This document shows positions 1 to 5,236 of a stretch of 6,263 nt of DNA, piece after piece. Origin of the DNA: Prevotella sp. (lineage in GTDB: Bacteria; Bacteroidota; Bacteroidia; Bacteroidales; Bacteroidaceae); NCBI GenBank assembly GCA_022732315.1, contig JAIJUV010000148.1, positions 1-6,263 of the forward strand, given 5' to 3'. Numbering within the stretch: position 1 is the stretch's first letter; every line of letters starts with the position of its first letter. Made by a program: the position numbers and the translations under genes. A model generated the notes under the pieces. It was not told the DNA's origin. It made no database searches and saw nothing but the letters and a program-made list of their open reading frames with translations.

Positions 1-858
1 AGCGTTGAAAGCATACTGGATGTTGCACTCACCCACGATGTTGAGGTGACGGACGCACTTCACGGCGATGTCCTGCAACATCTTCACCTGCTCGTCGGTG
101 AGAGAACAGGTAGGAGCAACAACGATAGATTCACCCGTGTGGATTCCCAGCGGGTCGAAGTTTTCCATAGAGGCAACGGTGAAGCAACGGTCGTTAGCAT
201 CACGGATGCACTCGAACTCAATCTCCTTCCATCCCTTCAGGCTCTCCTCAACGAGTACCTGAGGTGCGAAAGTGAAGGCAGATTCAGCAATCTCCTTGAA
301 CTCCTCTTCGGTCTTGCAGACACCAGAACCGAGGCCACCCAGCGCATAGGCAGAACGGATCATGATAGGGTAACCGATGTTGCGGGCTGCAGCCACAGCC
401 TCTTCCATGTTCTCGCAAGCGTGGCTTACTGGAACCTTGAGGTCAACCTTGTTGAGCTCCTTTACGAAGAGGTCGCGGTCTTCCGTGTTCATGATAGCCT
501 CAACCGAGGTACCCAACACATCCACACCGTACTCCTTGAGTACGCCGCTGAGGTAAAGCTCTGTACCCACGTTCAAACCCGTCTGTCCACCCCAAGCCAG
601 CATAATGCCGTCTGGGCGTTCCTTCTTGATAATTTCAGTTACAAAAAAAGGTGTCACCGGCAAGAAGTAAACCTTGTCAGCAATACCTTCACTCGTCTGA
701 ATTGTAGCAACATTAGGATTGATAAGGACGGAACTGATACCCTCCTCGCGCAGCGCCTTGAGAGCCTGCGAACCGGAATAGTCAAACTCACCTGCCTGGC
801 CGATTTTCAAAGCACCGGAACCCAGGACTAGGACTTTCTTAAGCTGTTTCTTCATCAT
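1..858 (-). CDS. carB: Carbamoyl phosphate synthase large subunit, N-terminal part (partial)
   Basis: This is the first 286 codons of the large chain of carbamoyl phosphate synthase; the reading frame is still open at base 1, so the gene continues past the left edge. The enzyme makes carbamoyl phosphate from glutamine-derived ammonia, bicarbonate and ATP for pyrimidine and arginine synthesis in the cytoplasm. Reading the minus strand by eye gives an N-terminal nucleotide-binding-like segment with GSGALKIGQAGEFDYSGSQA near residues 13-32, GGQTGLN near 90, and the start of the first ATP-grasp domain with MIRSAYALGGLGSG, GWKEIEFE and GIHTGESIVVAP. Two adjacent ATGs (858-856 and 855-853) could each be the start; I chose the outer one. 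The motifs match the animal CPS1/CAD type more than the E. coli type (see findings). It is divergent from lutA and has its own promoter. The partner carA is not in view. The identification is very secure; only the exact start is open. Confidence 0.96.
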   Translation of the reverse strand, partial: MMKKQLKKVLVLGSGALKIGQAGEFDYSGSQALKALREEGISSVLINPNVATIQTSEGIADKVYFLPVTPFFVTEIIKKERPDGIMLAWGGQTGLNVGTELYLSGVLKEYGVDVLGTSVEAIMNTEDRDLFVKELNKVDLKVPVSHACENMEEAVAAARNIGYPIMIRSAYALGGLGSGVCKTEEEFKEIAESAFTFAPQVLVEESLKGWKEIEFECIRDANDRCFTVASMENFDPLGIHTGESIVVAPTCSLTDEQVKMLQDIAVKCVRHLNIVGECNIQYAFNA

Positions 859-895
859 GTTATATAACTATAAGTTTAATTTCTATTTCGGGTTA

Positions 896-927
896 CAAAG
901 ATACGCTATTTATTTCGTTTCTCCAAA
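896..927 (-). promoter_or_regulatory. Bacteroidota-type promoter for carB
   Basis: On the minus strand TTTG (927-924) is followed after 20 bases by TATCTTTG (903-896). This is an exact match to the known Bacteroidota housekeeping consensus of TTTG, about 19-21 bases, then TAnnTTTG. It would start transcription roughly 30 bases before the carB ATG, leaving a short A/T-rich leader. The elements are seen in the sequence; activity is inferred. Confidence 0.75.
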
Positions 928-956
928 TTTTCTGCAAATCTTTACAGTTAAATAAC

Positions 957-969
957 ATGAATTATTCAT
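957..969. promoter_or_regulatory. Short perfect palindrome between divergent promoters (possible operator)
   Basis: ATGAAT-T-ATTCAT is a perfect inverted repeat with a one-base centre. It lies about 30 bases upstream of the carB -33 box and 18 bases upstream of the lutA -33-like box. The position suits an operator acting on one or both promoters, but in A/T-rich DNA a 13-base palindrome can arise by chance. No regulator gene is in view to link with it. Confidence 0.25.
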
Positions 970-986
970 ATTTCTGAGATAAAAGA

Positions 987-1017
987 TTCGTCTTTTCCGT
1001 TTTTTTTGTTACTTTTG
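987..1017 (+). promoter_or_regulatory. Bacteroidota-type promoter for the lutABC operon
   Basis: A -7 box TACTTTTG (1010-1017) matches TAnnTTTG exactly. It is preceded after 19 bases by TTCG (987-990), a one-mismatch version of the TTTG -33 box. A transcript would begin near base 1022-1025, giving a leader of about 55 bases before the lutA ATG. The leader is A/T-rich and has no evident Shine-Dalgarno, which is usual in this phylum. The weaker -33 box would suit a promoter that needs activation or is modest in strength, but that is inference. Confidence 0.65.
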
Positions 1018-1079
1018 CAGCGGCTTATAGTCAATGTAGAATTAGATTAAACAATAGCTAACAAGATAATATTGATAAA

Positions 1080-1817
1080 ATGAAAGTCGGATTATTCGTC
1101 CCTTGCTATGTGGATGCCTTATACCCTGAAGCGGGTGTGGCTACATACAAGTTGCTCAAGCATTACGGACTGGAGGTAGGCTATCCCGAAAAGCAGACTT
1201 GCTGCGGTCAGCCGATGGCTAACGCTGGTTTTCAGGACAAGTCGGAGAAGGTCATAGAGACATTTGATGAGCTTTTCAAGGATTACGATTACATCGTAGC
1301 TCCTTCTGCCTCATGTGCCGCTTACGTAAAGGTGTATTACCCTAAGATTCTGGAGGGTAAGCACGAGTGTATTTCATCAAAGAAGATTATGGATGTTGTG
1401 GAGTTCCTTCACGATGTGCTGAAGGTGGATCATGTGCCGGGCAAATTCCCGCACGTGGTGAGTGTGCACAACAGTTGCCATGGTGTGCGGGAACTGGGCT
1501 TGTCGTCGCCATCTGAGCGACACATCAAACCGTTCAACAAGATTATCGACCTATTGAATATGGTGGAAGGCATTACCATCCACGAACCGGAGCGCAAGGA
1601 TGAGTGCTGCGGATTCGGCGGTATGTTCTCTATCGAGGAGCCTGCCGTTTCTATCCGAATGGGAGAGGATAAGATCAAGCGCCACATGGCTACGGGTGCC
1701 GAATATGTCACCGGACCGGATTCTTCCTGTCTGATGCACATGGCGGGTATTGCCAAGAAGGAGAAGATGCCGATTAAGTTTATCCATGTTGTTCAAATTT
1801 TAGCTGCAGGATTATGA
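1080..1817 (+). CDS. lutA: LutA/YkgE-type (Fe-S)-binding subunit of L-lactate dehydrogenase complex
   Basis: This 245-residue protein matches LutA (B. subtilis) / YkgE (E. coli), one of three subunits that together oxidise L-lactate to pyruvate. It consists of two cysteine-rich CCG domains, as in heterodisulfide reductase and glycolate oxidase iron-sulfur subunits. The first has FVPCYVD (Cys9), TCCGQPMANAG (Cys41-Cys42) and SASC (Cys79). The second has VHNSCHG (Cys133), DECCGFGGMF (Cys176-Cys177) and GPDSSCLMHM (Cys217). The paired cysteines are expected to bind an Fe-S cluster. Full length for the family, with no signal peptide or membrane segment, so cytoplasmic or peripheral to the membrane. 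The ATG at 1080 starts directly on the conserved opening strand MKVGLFVPCY. It is the first gene of the operon; its stop overlaps the lutB start in ATGA. The alternative GlcF is disfavoured because the two genes that follow are lutB and lutC. Confidence 0.94.
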   Translation: MKVGLFVPCYVDALYPEAGVATYKLLKHYGLEVGYPEKQTCCGQPMANAGFQDKSEKVIETFDELFKDYDYIVAPSASCAAYVKVYYPKILEGKHECISSKKIMDVVEFLHDVLKVDHVPGKFPHVVSVHNSCHGVRELGLSSPSERHIKPFNKIIDLLNMVEGITIHEPERKDECCGFGGMFSIEEPAVSIRMGEDKIKRHMATGAEYVTGPDSSCLMHMAGIAKKEKMPIKFIHVVQILAAGL

Positions 1818-3187
1818 GTACAGAACATTCCAAGAGAGCTGCGAAGTTTACGCAGAATGTAGAGAAGACCACCTGGCACGACGCTACCTTCTGGTCTGTT
1901 CGTCAGAAGAGAGATAAGATGGCGCAGGAACTTCCTGAGTGGGAAGACCTACGCGAGCATGCGTCTGAAATCAAGATGCACACCATCACCCATCTTGCCG
2001 ATTACCTCGATATGTTTTCCAAGAACCTGGAGAGCCGTGGGGTAAAGGTGCACTGGGCAAAGGATGCACAGGAGTTTAACGAGATTGTGCTCGGCATTCT
2101 GAAAGATCATAACGTGAAGAAGATGGTGAAGTCGAAGTCGATGCTCACCGAGGAGTGCGAGATGAATCCTTACCTGGAGCAGCACGGCATTGACGTGGTG
2201 GAGACCGACCTGGGTGAACGCATCATCCAGCTCTTGGGTCAGAAGCCAAGCCACATCGTGATGCCTGCCATCCACCTGAAGCGTGAGGAAGTGGGAAAGA
2301 TGTTCGAGGAGAAGGGAATCTCCAAGGAAATCGGAAACTACGACCCTACTTACCTGACCCGCTGCGCCCGCCATCATCTGCGCGACCAGTTTATGGAAGC
2401 AGGAGCAGGTATGACCGGCTGCAACTTCGGTGTGGCTGCCACCGGCGATTGCGTGGTCTGCACCAACGAGGGTAATGCTGATATGACCACTTCCATGCCT
2501 AAGCTCCACATCGTGGCGATGGGTATCGAGAAGCTGGTTCCTGACTATAAGTCACTGGCTGTGTTCCAGCGTCTGCTCTGCCGCTGCGGAACCGGTCAGC
2601 CTACCACCGCCTTCACTTCTCATTTCCGCCAGGCTCGTCCGGGTGCCGAGATGCATGTGGTTCTGGTGGATAATGGCAGAAGCGATATTCTCGCCGATAA
2701 GGACCACTGGCAGACCTTGAAGTGCATGCGCTGCGGAGCCTGCATGAATACCTGTCCGGTTTATCGCCGTTCGGGCGGATACAGCTACACCTATTTTATA
2801 CCGGGTCCTATCGGTGTGAACCTGGGAATGCTGAAGAATCCTCAGAAGTACAGCGATAACGTATCAGCCTGCACCCTGTGCCTGTCATGCGATAATGTAT
2901 GTCCTTCCAAGGTGGGTCCTGGTTCTCAGATTTACGCTTGGCGCCAGAGTCTGGAGAGATTGGGCAAGGCTAATCCTGTGAAGAGAGCGATGTCGAATGG
3001 TATGAAGTATCTCTTCGATCGTCCTGCGCTCTACACCACCGCCCTGAAGTTTGCTCCGCTTGTCAACCTGGTTCCTGAATGCTGCACGCACTTCAGCAAT
3101 TGGAATGCCTGGGGCATCGGTCACGCCATGCCTGAGTTTGCGAAGAAGAGTTTTCATCAATTATGGAAGGAGGGTAAGGTAAAATGA
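1814..3187 (+). CDS. lutB: LutB/YkgF-type iron-sulfur subunit of L-lactate dehydrogenase complex
   Basis: This 457-residue protein matches LutB/YkgF, the ferredoxin-like subunit of the lactate utilisation complex; family members are usually about 460-480 residues. Roughly residues 65-290 form a LUD domain, with TGCNFGVAATGD (201-212), TNEGNAD (217-223) and the MGIEKLVPDY stretch (236-245). Two [4Fe-4S] motifs follow: CMRCGACMNTCP (Cys304, 307, 310, 314) and CTLCLSCDNVCP (Cys353, 356, 359, 363). The last cysteine of each is followed by Pro, as in bacterial-type ferredoxins, so the subunit likely carries electrons between LutA and an acceptor. The C-terminal tail after residue 370 is the usual helical extension. 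The ATG is set by the 4-base overlap with lutA, and the stop overlaps lutC in the same way, which points to translational coupling. An odd point is RLLCRCGTGQ (253-262), where I recall relatives having a cysteine-free R-S-A-T-G-Q-like stretch; this places two extra cysteines (256, 258) near the end of the LUD domain. Confidence 0.94.
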   Translation: MSTEHSKRAAKFTQNVEKTTWHDATFWSVRQKRDKMAQELPEWEDLREHASEIKMHTITHLADYLDMFSKNLESRGVKVHWAKDAQEFNEIVLGILKDHNVKKMVKSKSMLTEECEMNPYLEQHGIDVVETDLGERIIQLLGQKPSHIVMPAIHLKREEVGKMFEEKGISKEIGNYDPTYLTRCARHHLRDQFMEAGAGMTGCNFGVAATGDCVVCTNEGNADMTTSMPKLHIVAMGIEKLVPDYKSLAVFQRLLCRCGTGQPTTAFTSHFRQARPGAEMHVVLVDNGRSDILADKDHWQTLKCMRCGACMNTCPVYRRSGGYSYTYFIPGPIGVNLGMLKNPQKYSDNVSACTLCLSCDNVCPSKVGPGSQIYAWRQSLERLGKANPVKRAMSNGMKYLFDRPALYTTALKFAPLVNLVPECCTHFSNWNAWGIGHAMPEFAKKSFHQLWKEGKVK

Positions 3188-3762
3188 AAAAAGAAGATTT
3201 CCTGAACAAGTTGCGTAAGAATACGCACGTTCAATTCGATATGCCTGCCGTAGATGTCAAGGGAATCCAGTATGAGGATACCTTGAAGCAGTTTATTGAG
3301 ATGACTGAGTCTGTGGGAGGTCATGTGATTGAGGCGAAGGAGGGCGAGAGCCTGGATGAACTGGTGAAGAAGGCTTATCCTGAAGCCAAGGTCTTTGCCT
3401 CTCATCTGCCTGAAATCACCATCGCACAGAAGAATCCTGATACCGTGGCTGAGGCCAATGATCTGAATGGCACCGATGTGGGTATTGTCCGTGGAGAAGT
3501 GGGTGTAGCCGAGAATGGCTGCATCTGGATTCCTCAGACCATGAAGGAGAAAGCTGTGCTTTTCATCTCAGAATATCTCGTGATTTTCCTCGAAAAATCC
3601 AAGATTGTGAACAATATGCACGAGGCTTACGCCCGCATCGAGATGGATCCGAAGTACAACTTCGGCACTTTCATCTCGGGTCCTTCCAAGACTGCCGATA
3701 TTGAGCAGGCATTGGTGATGGGTGCGCAGGCAGCCAGAGGCGTAACCGTAGTGCTAGTATAA
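3184..3762 (+). CDS. lutC: LutC/YkgG-type LUD-domain protein of L-lactate dehydrogenase complex
   Basis: This 192-residue protein is the third subunit of the lactate utilisation complex and consists almost entirely of a LUD domain. Diagnostic stretches are GTDVGIVRGEVGVAENGCIW (residues 97-116) and the closing FISGPSKTADIEQALVMGAQ (163-182), followed by a final hydrophobic strand. It lacks the Fe-S motifs of LutB. At 192 residues it is shorter than B. subtilis LutC or E. coli YkgG, which I recall as about 230-240; the shortening appears to lie at the N-terminus and in the middle rather than at the conserved end. The C-terminal motif reads GAQAARGVTVVLV where relatives usually have a GVHGP-like sequence. 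The start is fixed by the ATGA overlap with lutB. The gene ends 51 bases before a bidirectional terminator. Biochemical role within the complex is not well defined for the family. Confidence 0.9.
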   Translation: MKKEDFLNKLRKNTHVQFDMPAVDVKGIQYEDTLKQFIEMTESVGGHVIEAKEGESLDELVKKAYPEAKVFASHLPEITIAQKNPDTVAEANDLNGTDVGIVRGEVGVAENGCIWIPQTMKEKAVLFISEYLVIFLEKSKIVNNMHEAYARIEMDPKYNFGTFISGPSKTADIEQALVMGAQAARGVTVVLV

Positions 3763-3771
3763 AAAACAGCT

Positions 3772-3802
3772 GTTAACTGTTAACTCTGTTAACCCTGTTA
3801 AC
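3772..3802. repeat. Cluster of four GTTAAC palindromes
   Basis: Just after the lutC stop, GTTAAC occurs four times in 31 bases, at 3772-3777, 3779-3784, 3788-3793 and 3797-3802. The start-to-start spacing is 7, 9 and 9 bases. Most copies lie within TGTTAACT or CTGTTAAC, so it reads as an imperfect short tandem array. Each unit is self-complementary. It sits between the operon stop codon and the terminator hairpin. No function can be read from the sequence; replication slippage, a protein-binding site or a mobile short repeat are all possible. Confidence 0.8.
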
Positions 3803-3813
3803 TCCAGCCATAA

Positions 3814-3854
3814 AAAATCCCGAAGCTCATCATCTTGGTGAACTTCGGGATTTT
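3814..3854. terminator. Bidirectional intrinsic terminator between lutC and the GNAT gene
   Basis: A perfect 12-base-pair stem joins AAAATCCCGAAG (3814-3825) to CTTCGGGATTTT (3843-3854). The 17-base loop can fold further (3827-3831 with 3837-3841, including one G-U pair). On the plus strand the stem ends in TTTT followed by a T-rich stretch; on the minus strand it ends in TTTTTT. It lies 51 bases past lutC and 8 bases past the stop of the convergent acyltransferase gene, so it can end both transcripts. Confidence 0.9.
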
Positions 3855-3862
3855 ACATTTTC

Positions 3863-4807
3863 TTATAATGTCCATTCATAGGTATCATAAACCACTCCTC
3901 TTCCTCCAAAGCCTTCTTTCTGGTAGATGAGGCTGGTGTTGAGAACCTTTCCCCCTTCTTCATTGGACGTACCGAAATCAAAGAATTTGCAGTTCTTGTG
4001 GTCTTCTTGAAGAATCTTTCTGAATATCGCATCGATAGCATGCATGTGCTTGCCTTTTGGGGTGGCTGATATGTACTGGGAATGAGCCACCTGAGGCGTG
4101 ATGTAAAGTAACGAACCGCCTAGAATCTCTTCTCCCAGTTTGGCTACATAAAGACGTATTTGTTCTGGAAATCTTGATTTCAGCAGCAATATTTCTTCCA
4201 GGCTATGCACAGGCTTGGCTTGATAGGTCAGCATCAGGTTGTCTTCCAAAATCTTCCAAAACGCAGCAAAGTCATTGCTTTCTTCGGCGATGATGCCCTC
4301 TGTGCGTGCCTTGTTGGCACCATAGTGGCGGTCGCGGCTCCATTTCGGTGGTTGGCTCATGTCGATGACGGAGGCTATGTTGCGTACCGTCAGTTGCGCA
4401 TGGCATTCCTTGACGATGGCATATAAATCTTCCTCTGCCGGTATTTGCTGGTAGATCCAGGGTATTGCCTTATAGACTACCTTTTGGAAACCTTCTGATT
4501 GCAGGTAGGAGTTGATGGCTACGAAGATGTCGCAAACATCCTTTGCCGAAGCCTTGCCGGTGGTAAGAAGACTCCCGTAGGTTAGCCCCTGGTGGGAATA
4601 AAAAGTTTGTCCCGATTGGTTGCCGGGGAGTATGGCGTATAGTTTGCCATCCTTCCATATCATCAGCGAATGGTCTGCGAAACGGTCGCTATGGTAATCC
4701 ATATACAATCGGTTCAGAAGGAAGGTTCCTTGTTTGGATAATGCCACAAACTGGTTCCATTCCTCCTGATCACTTGTCTTGTTGTATCTTCTAATCTCAA
4801 ATGCCAT
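3863..4807 (-). CDS. FemAB-like GNAT-fold acyltransferase
   Basis: This 314-residue protein looks like the FemAB-like GNAT acyltransferases often annotated simply as GNAT family N-acetyltransferase in Bacteroidota surface-polysaccharide loci. The N-terminal half (about 1-145) has TFLLNRLYMDYHSDRF (28-43) and the aromatic FYSHQGLTYGSLL (69-81). The C-terminal half (about 170-314) is the more typical acyltransferase-like part, with LYVAKLGEEILGGSLLY (219-235), FFDFGTSNEEGGKVLN (275-290) and the closing KEGFGGRGVVYDTYEW (297-312). No signal peptide or membrane segment, so cytoplasmic. I start at the ATG at 4807 (MAFEIRRY) because an in-frame extension to 4888 would lie wholly inside the upstream cupin gene; the chosen start still overlaps that gene by 11 bases. 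The overlap suggests coupled translation and a shared pathway, probably acylation of an amino sugar made with the help of the ketoisomerase. The substrate and acyl donor are inference; an aminoacyl donor as in true Fem proteins is an alternative. Confidence 0.75.
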   Translation of the reverse strand: MAFEIRRYNKTSDQEEWNQFVALSKQGTFLLNRLYMDYHSDRFADHSLMIWKDGKLYAILPGNQSGQTFYSHQGLTYGSLLTTGKASAKDVCDIFVAINSYLQSEGFQKVVYKAIPWIYQQIPAEEDLYAIVKECHAQLTVRNIASVIDMSQPPKWSRDRHYGANKARTEGIIAEESNDFAAFWKILEDNLMLTYQAKPVHSLEEILLLKSRFPEQIRLYVAKLGEEILGGSLLYITPQVAHSQYISATPKGKHMHAIDAIFRKILQEDHKNCKFFDFGTSNEEGGKVLNTSLIYQKEGFGGRGVVYDTYEWTL

Positions 4808-5213
4808 TGTTCTCTTTTGCGTATTCCAGGAAATCTTCGAATTCATAGATGTAATCCTCTGCATCGTATAGCTCTGAAGCCAAGACAAAGCAGACCGACC
4901 CCGATGAAAAATCGTGGAGGGTGCGCCAGATGCCCGTGTTTACCAGCAGTCCTTGGTCTGGGCGGTTCAGAAGATAGTCTTCCTGTTTTTTTCCGTCGTT
5001 CAGGGTCACTGTGAAAGATCCGCTGGCTGCGATGATTACTTCCAGACATTCCTTGTGGGCATGACCGCCACGAGCCGCACCTGCTGGAATATCGTAAGTC
5101 CAGTAGGTGCGCTTGATGTCGAACGGCACATCCTTGAAATCCTCCACCTTGGTATGGAAGCCTTCAGATTGATGCGTGTTCTGGAAACGGATGATTTTTC
5201 CTATTTCTTTCAT
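4797..5213 (-). CDS. FdtA/QdtA/WxcM-like cupin, dTDP-sugar 3,4-ketoisomerase family
   Basis: This 138-residue single-domain cupin matches the FdtA/QdtA family, which converts dTDP-4-keto-6-deoxyglucose to the 3-keto isomer on the way to 3-amino-3,6-dideoxysugars such as Fuc3NAc or Qui3NAc. Seen in the sequence are KRTYWTYDIP (34-43), GGHAHKECLEVIIAASGSF (49-67) with the HxH pair His51/His53 expected in the active site, the WRTLHDFSSGSVCFVLAS stretch (96-113) and the closing LYDAEDYIYEFEDFL (115-129). Length is normal for the family. The start at 5213 gives MKEIGKIIRF; an identical ATG-AAA-GAA 18 bases upstream is followed at once by a stop, so it cannot be the start. The gene lies 23 bases after purT and overlaps the acyltransferase gene by 11 bases, with no room for a clear promoter, so it is probably co-transcribed from upstream. 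No aminotransferase (FdtB) or RmlA/RmlB is in view. WxcM-like relatives with other substrates cannot be excluded. Confidence 0.85.
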   Translation of the reverse strand: MKEIGKIIRFQNTHQSEGFHTKVEDFKDVPFDIKRTYWTYDIPAGAARGGHAHKECLEVIIAASGSFTVTLNDGKKQEDYLLNRPDQGLLVNTGIWRTLHDFSSGSVCFVLASELYDAEDYIYEFEDFLEYAKENNGI

Positions 5214-5235
5214 GAATTCTTATTCTTTCATGAAT
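5205..5235 (-). repeat. Direct repeat duplicating the cupin start-codon segment
   Basis: ATTCATGAAAGAA occurs twice on the minus strand, at 5235-5223 and 5217-5205, offset by 18 bases. The downstream copy carries the real start of the cupin gene. The upstream copy encodes Met-Lys-Glu and then a TAA stop (5222-5220), in the same frame as the cupin. The copies are seen directly; a role as a tiny decoy or coupling ORF is only a possibility. Confidence 0.7.
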
Positions 5236-5236
5236 C

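Larger units (their letters stand above)
859..1079. other. Divergent carB / lutA intergenic region
   Basis: This 221-base A/T-rich region holds the two outward-facing promoters and the 957-969 palindrome listed separately. No small ORF with a credible start, no tRNA and no recognised riboswitch fold was seen. The roughly 55-base lutA leader and 30-base carB leader are too short for a typical riboswitch, which argues for control at transcription initiation. Confidence 0.7.

Noticed and set aside
46..831. Plus-strand open frame of 261 codons
   Set aside because: It is the antisense shadow of carB, whose minus-strand translation matches the family throughout. The plus-strand product has no recognisable motif.
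1949..2509. Minus-strand open frame of 186 codons inside lutB
   Set aside because: It is antisense to the well-conserved LUD domain of LutB, is rich in His and Leu as expected of a shadow frame, and has no promoter or family resemblance.
1080..3762. Glycolate oxidase (GlcEF) or heterodisulfide reductase-like operon
   Set aside because: The CCG and ferredoxin motifs are shared with those families, but the LUD domains in the second and third genes and the gene order identify lutABC.
3772..3802. GTTAAC cluster as a CRISPR array
   Set aside because: Units are six to eight bases with gaps of one to three bases; there are no spacers and no cas genes.
4808..4888. 27-codon N-terminal extension of the acyltransferase
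   Set aside because: The extension lies wholly inside the cupin coding sequence in another frame. The family-like sequence begins at MAFEIRRY, and start/stop overlap is the usual gene arrangement here.
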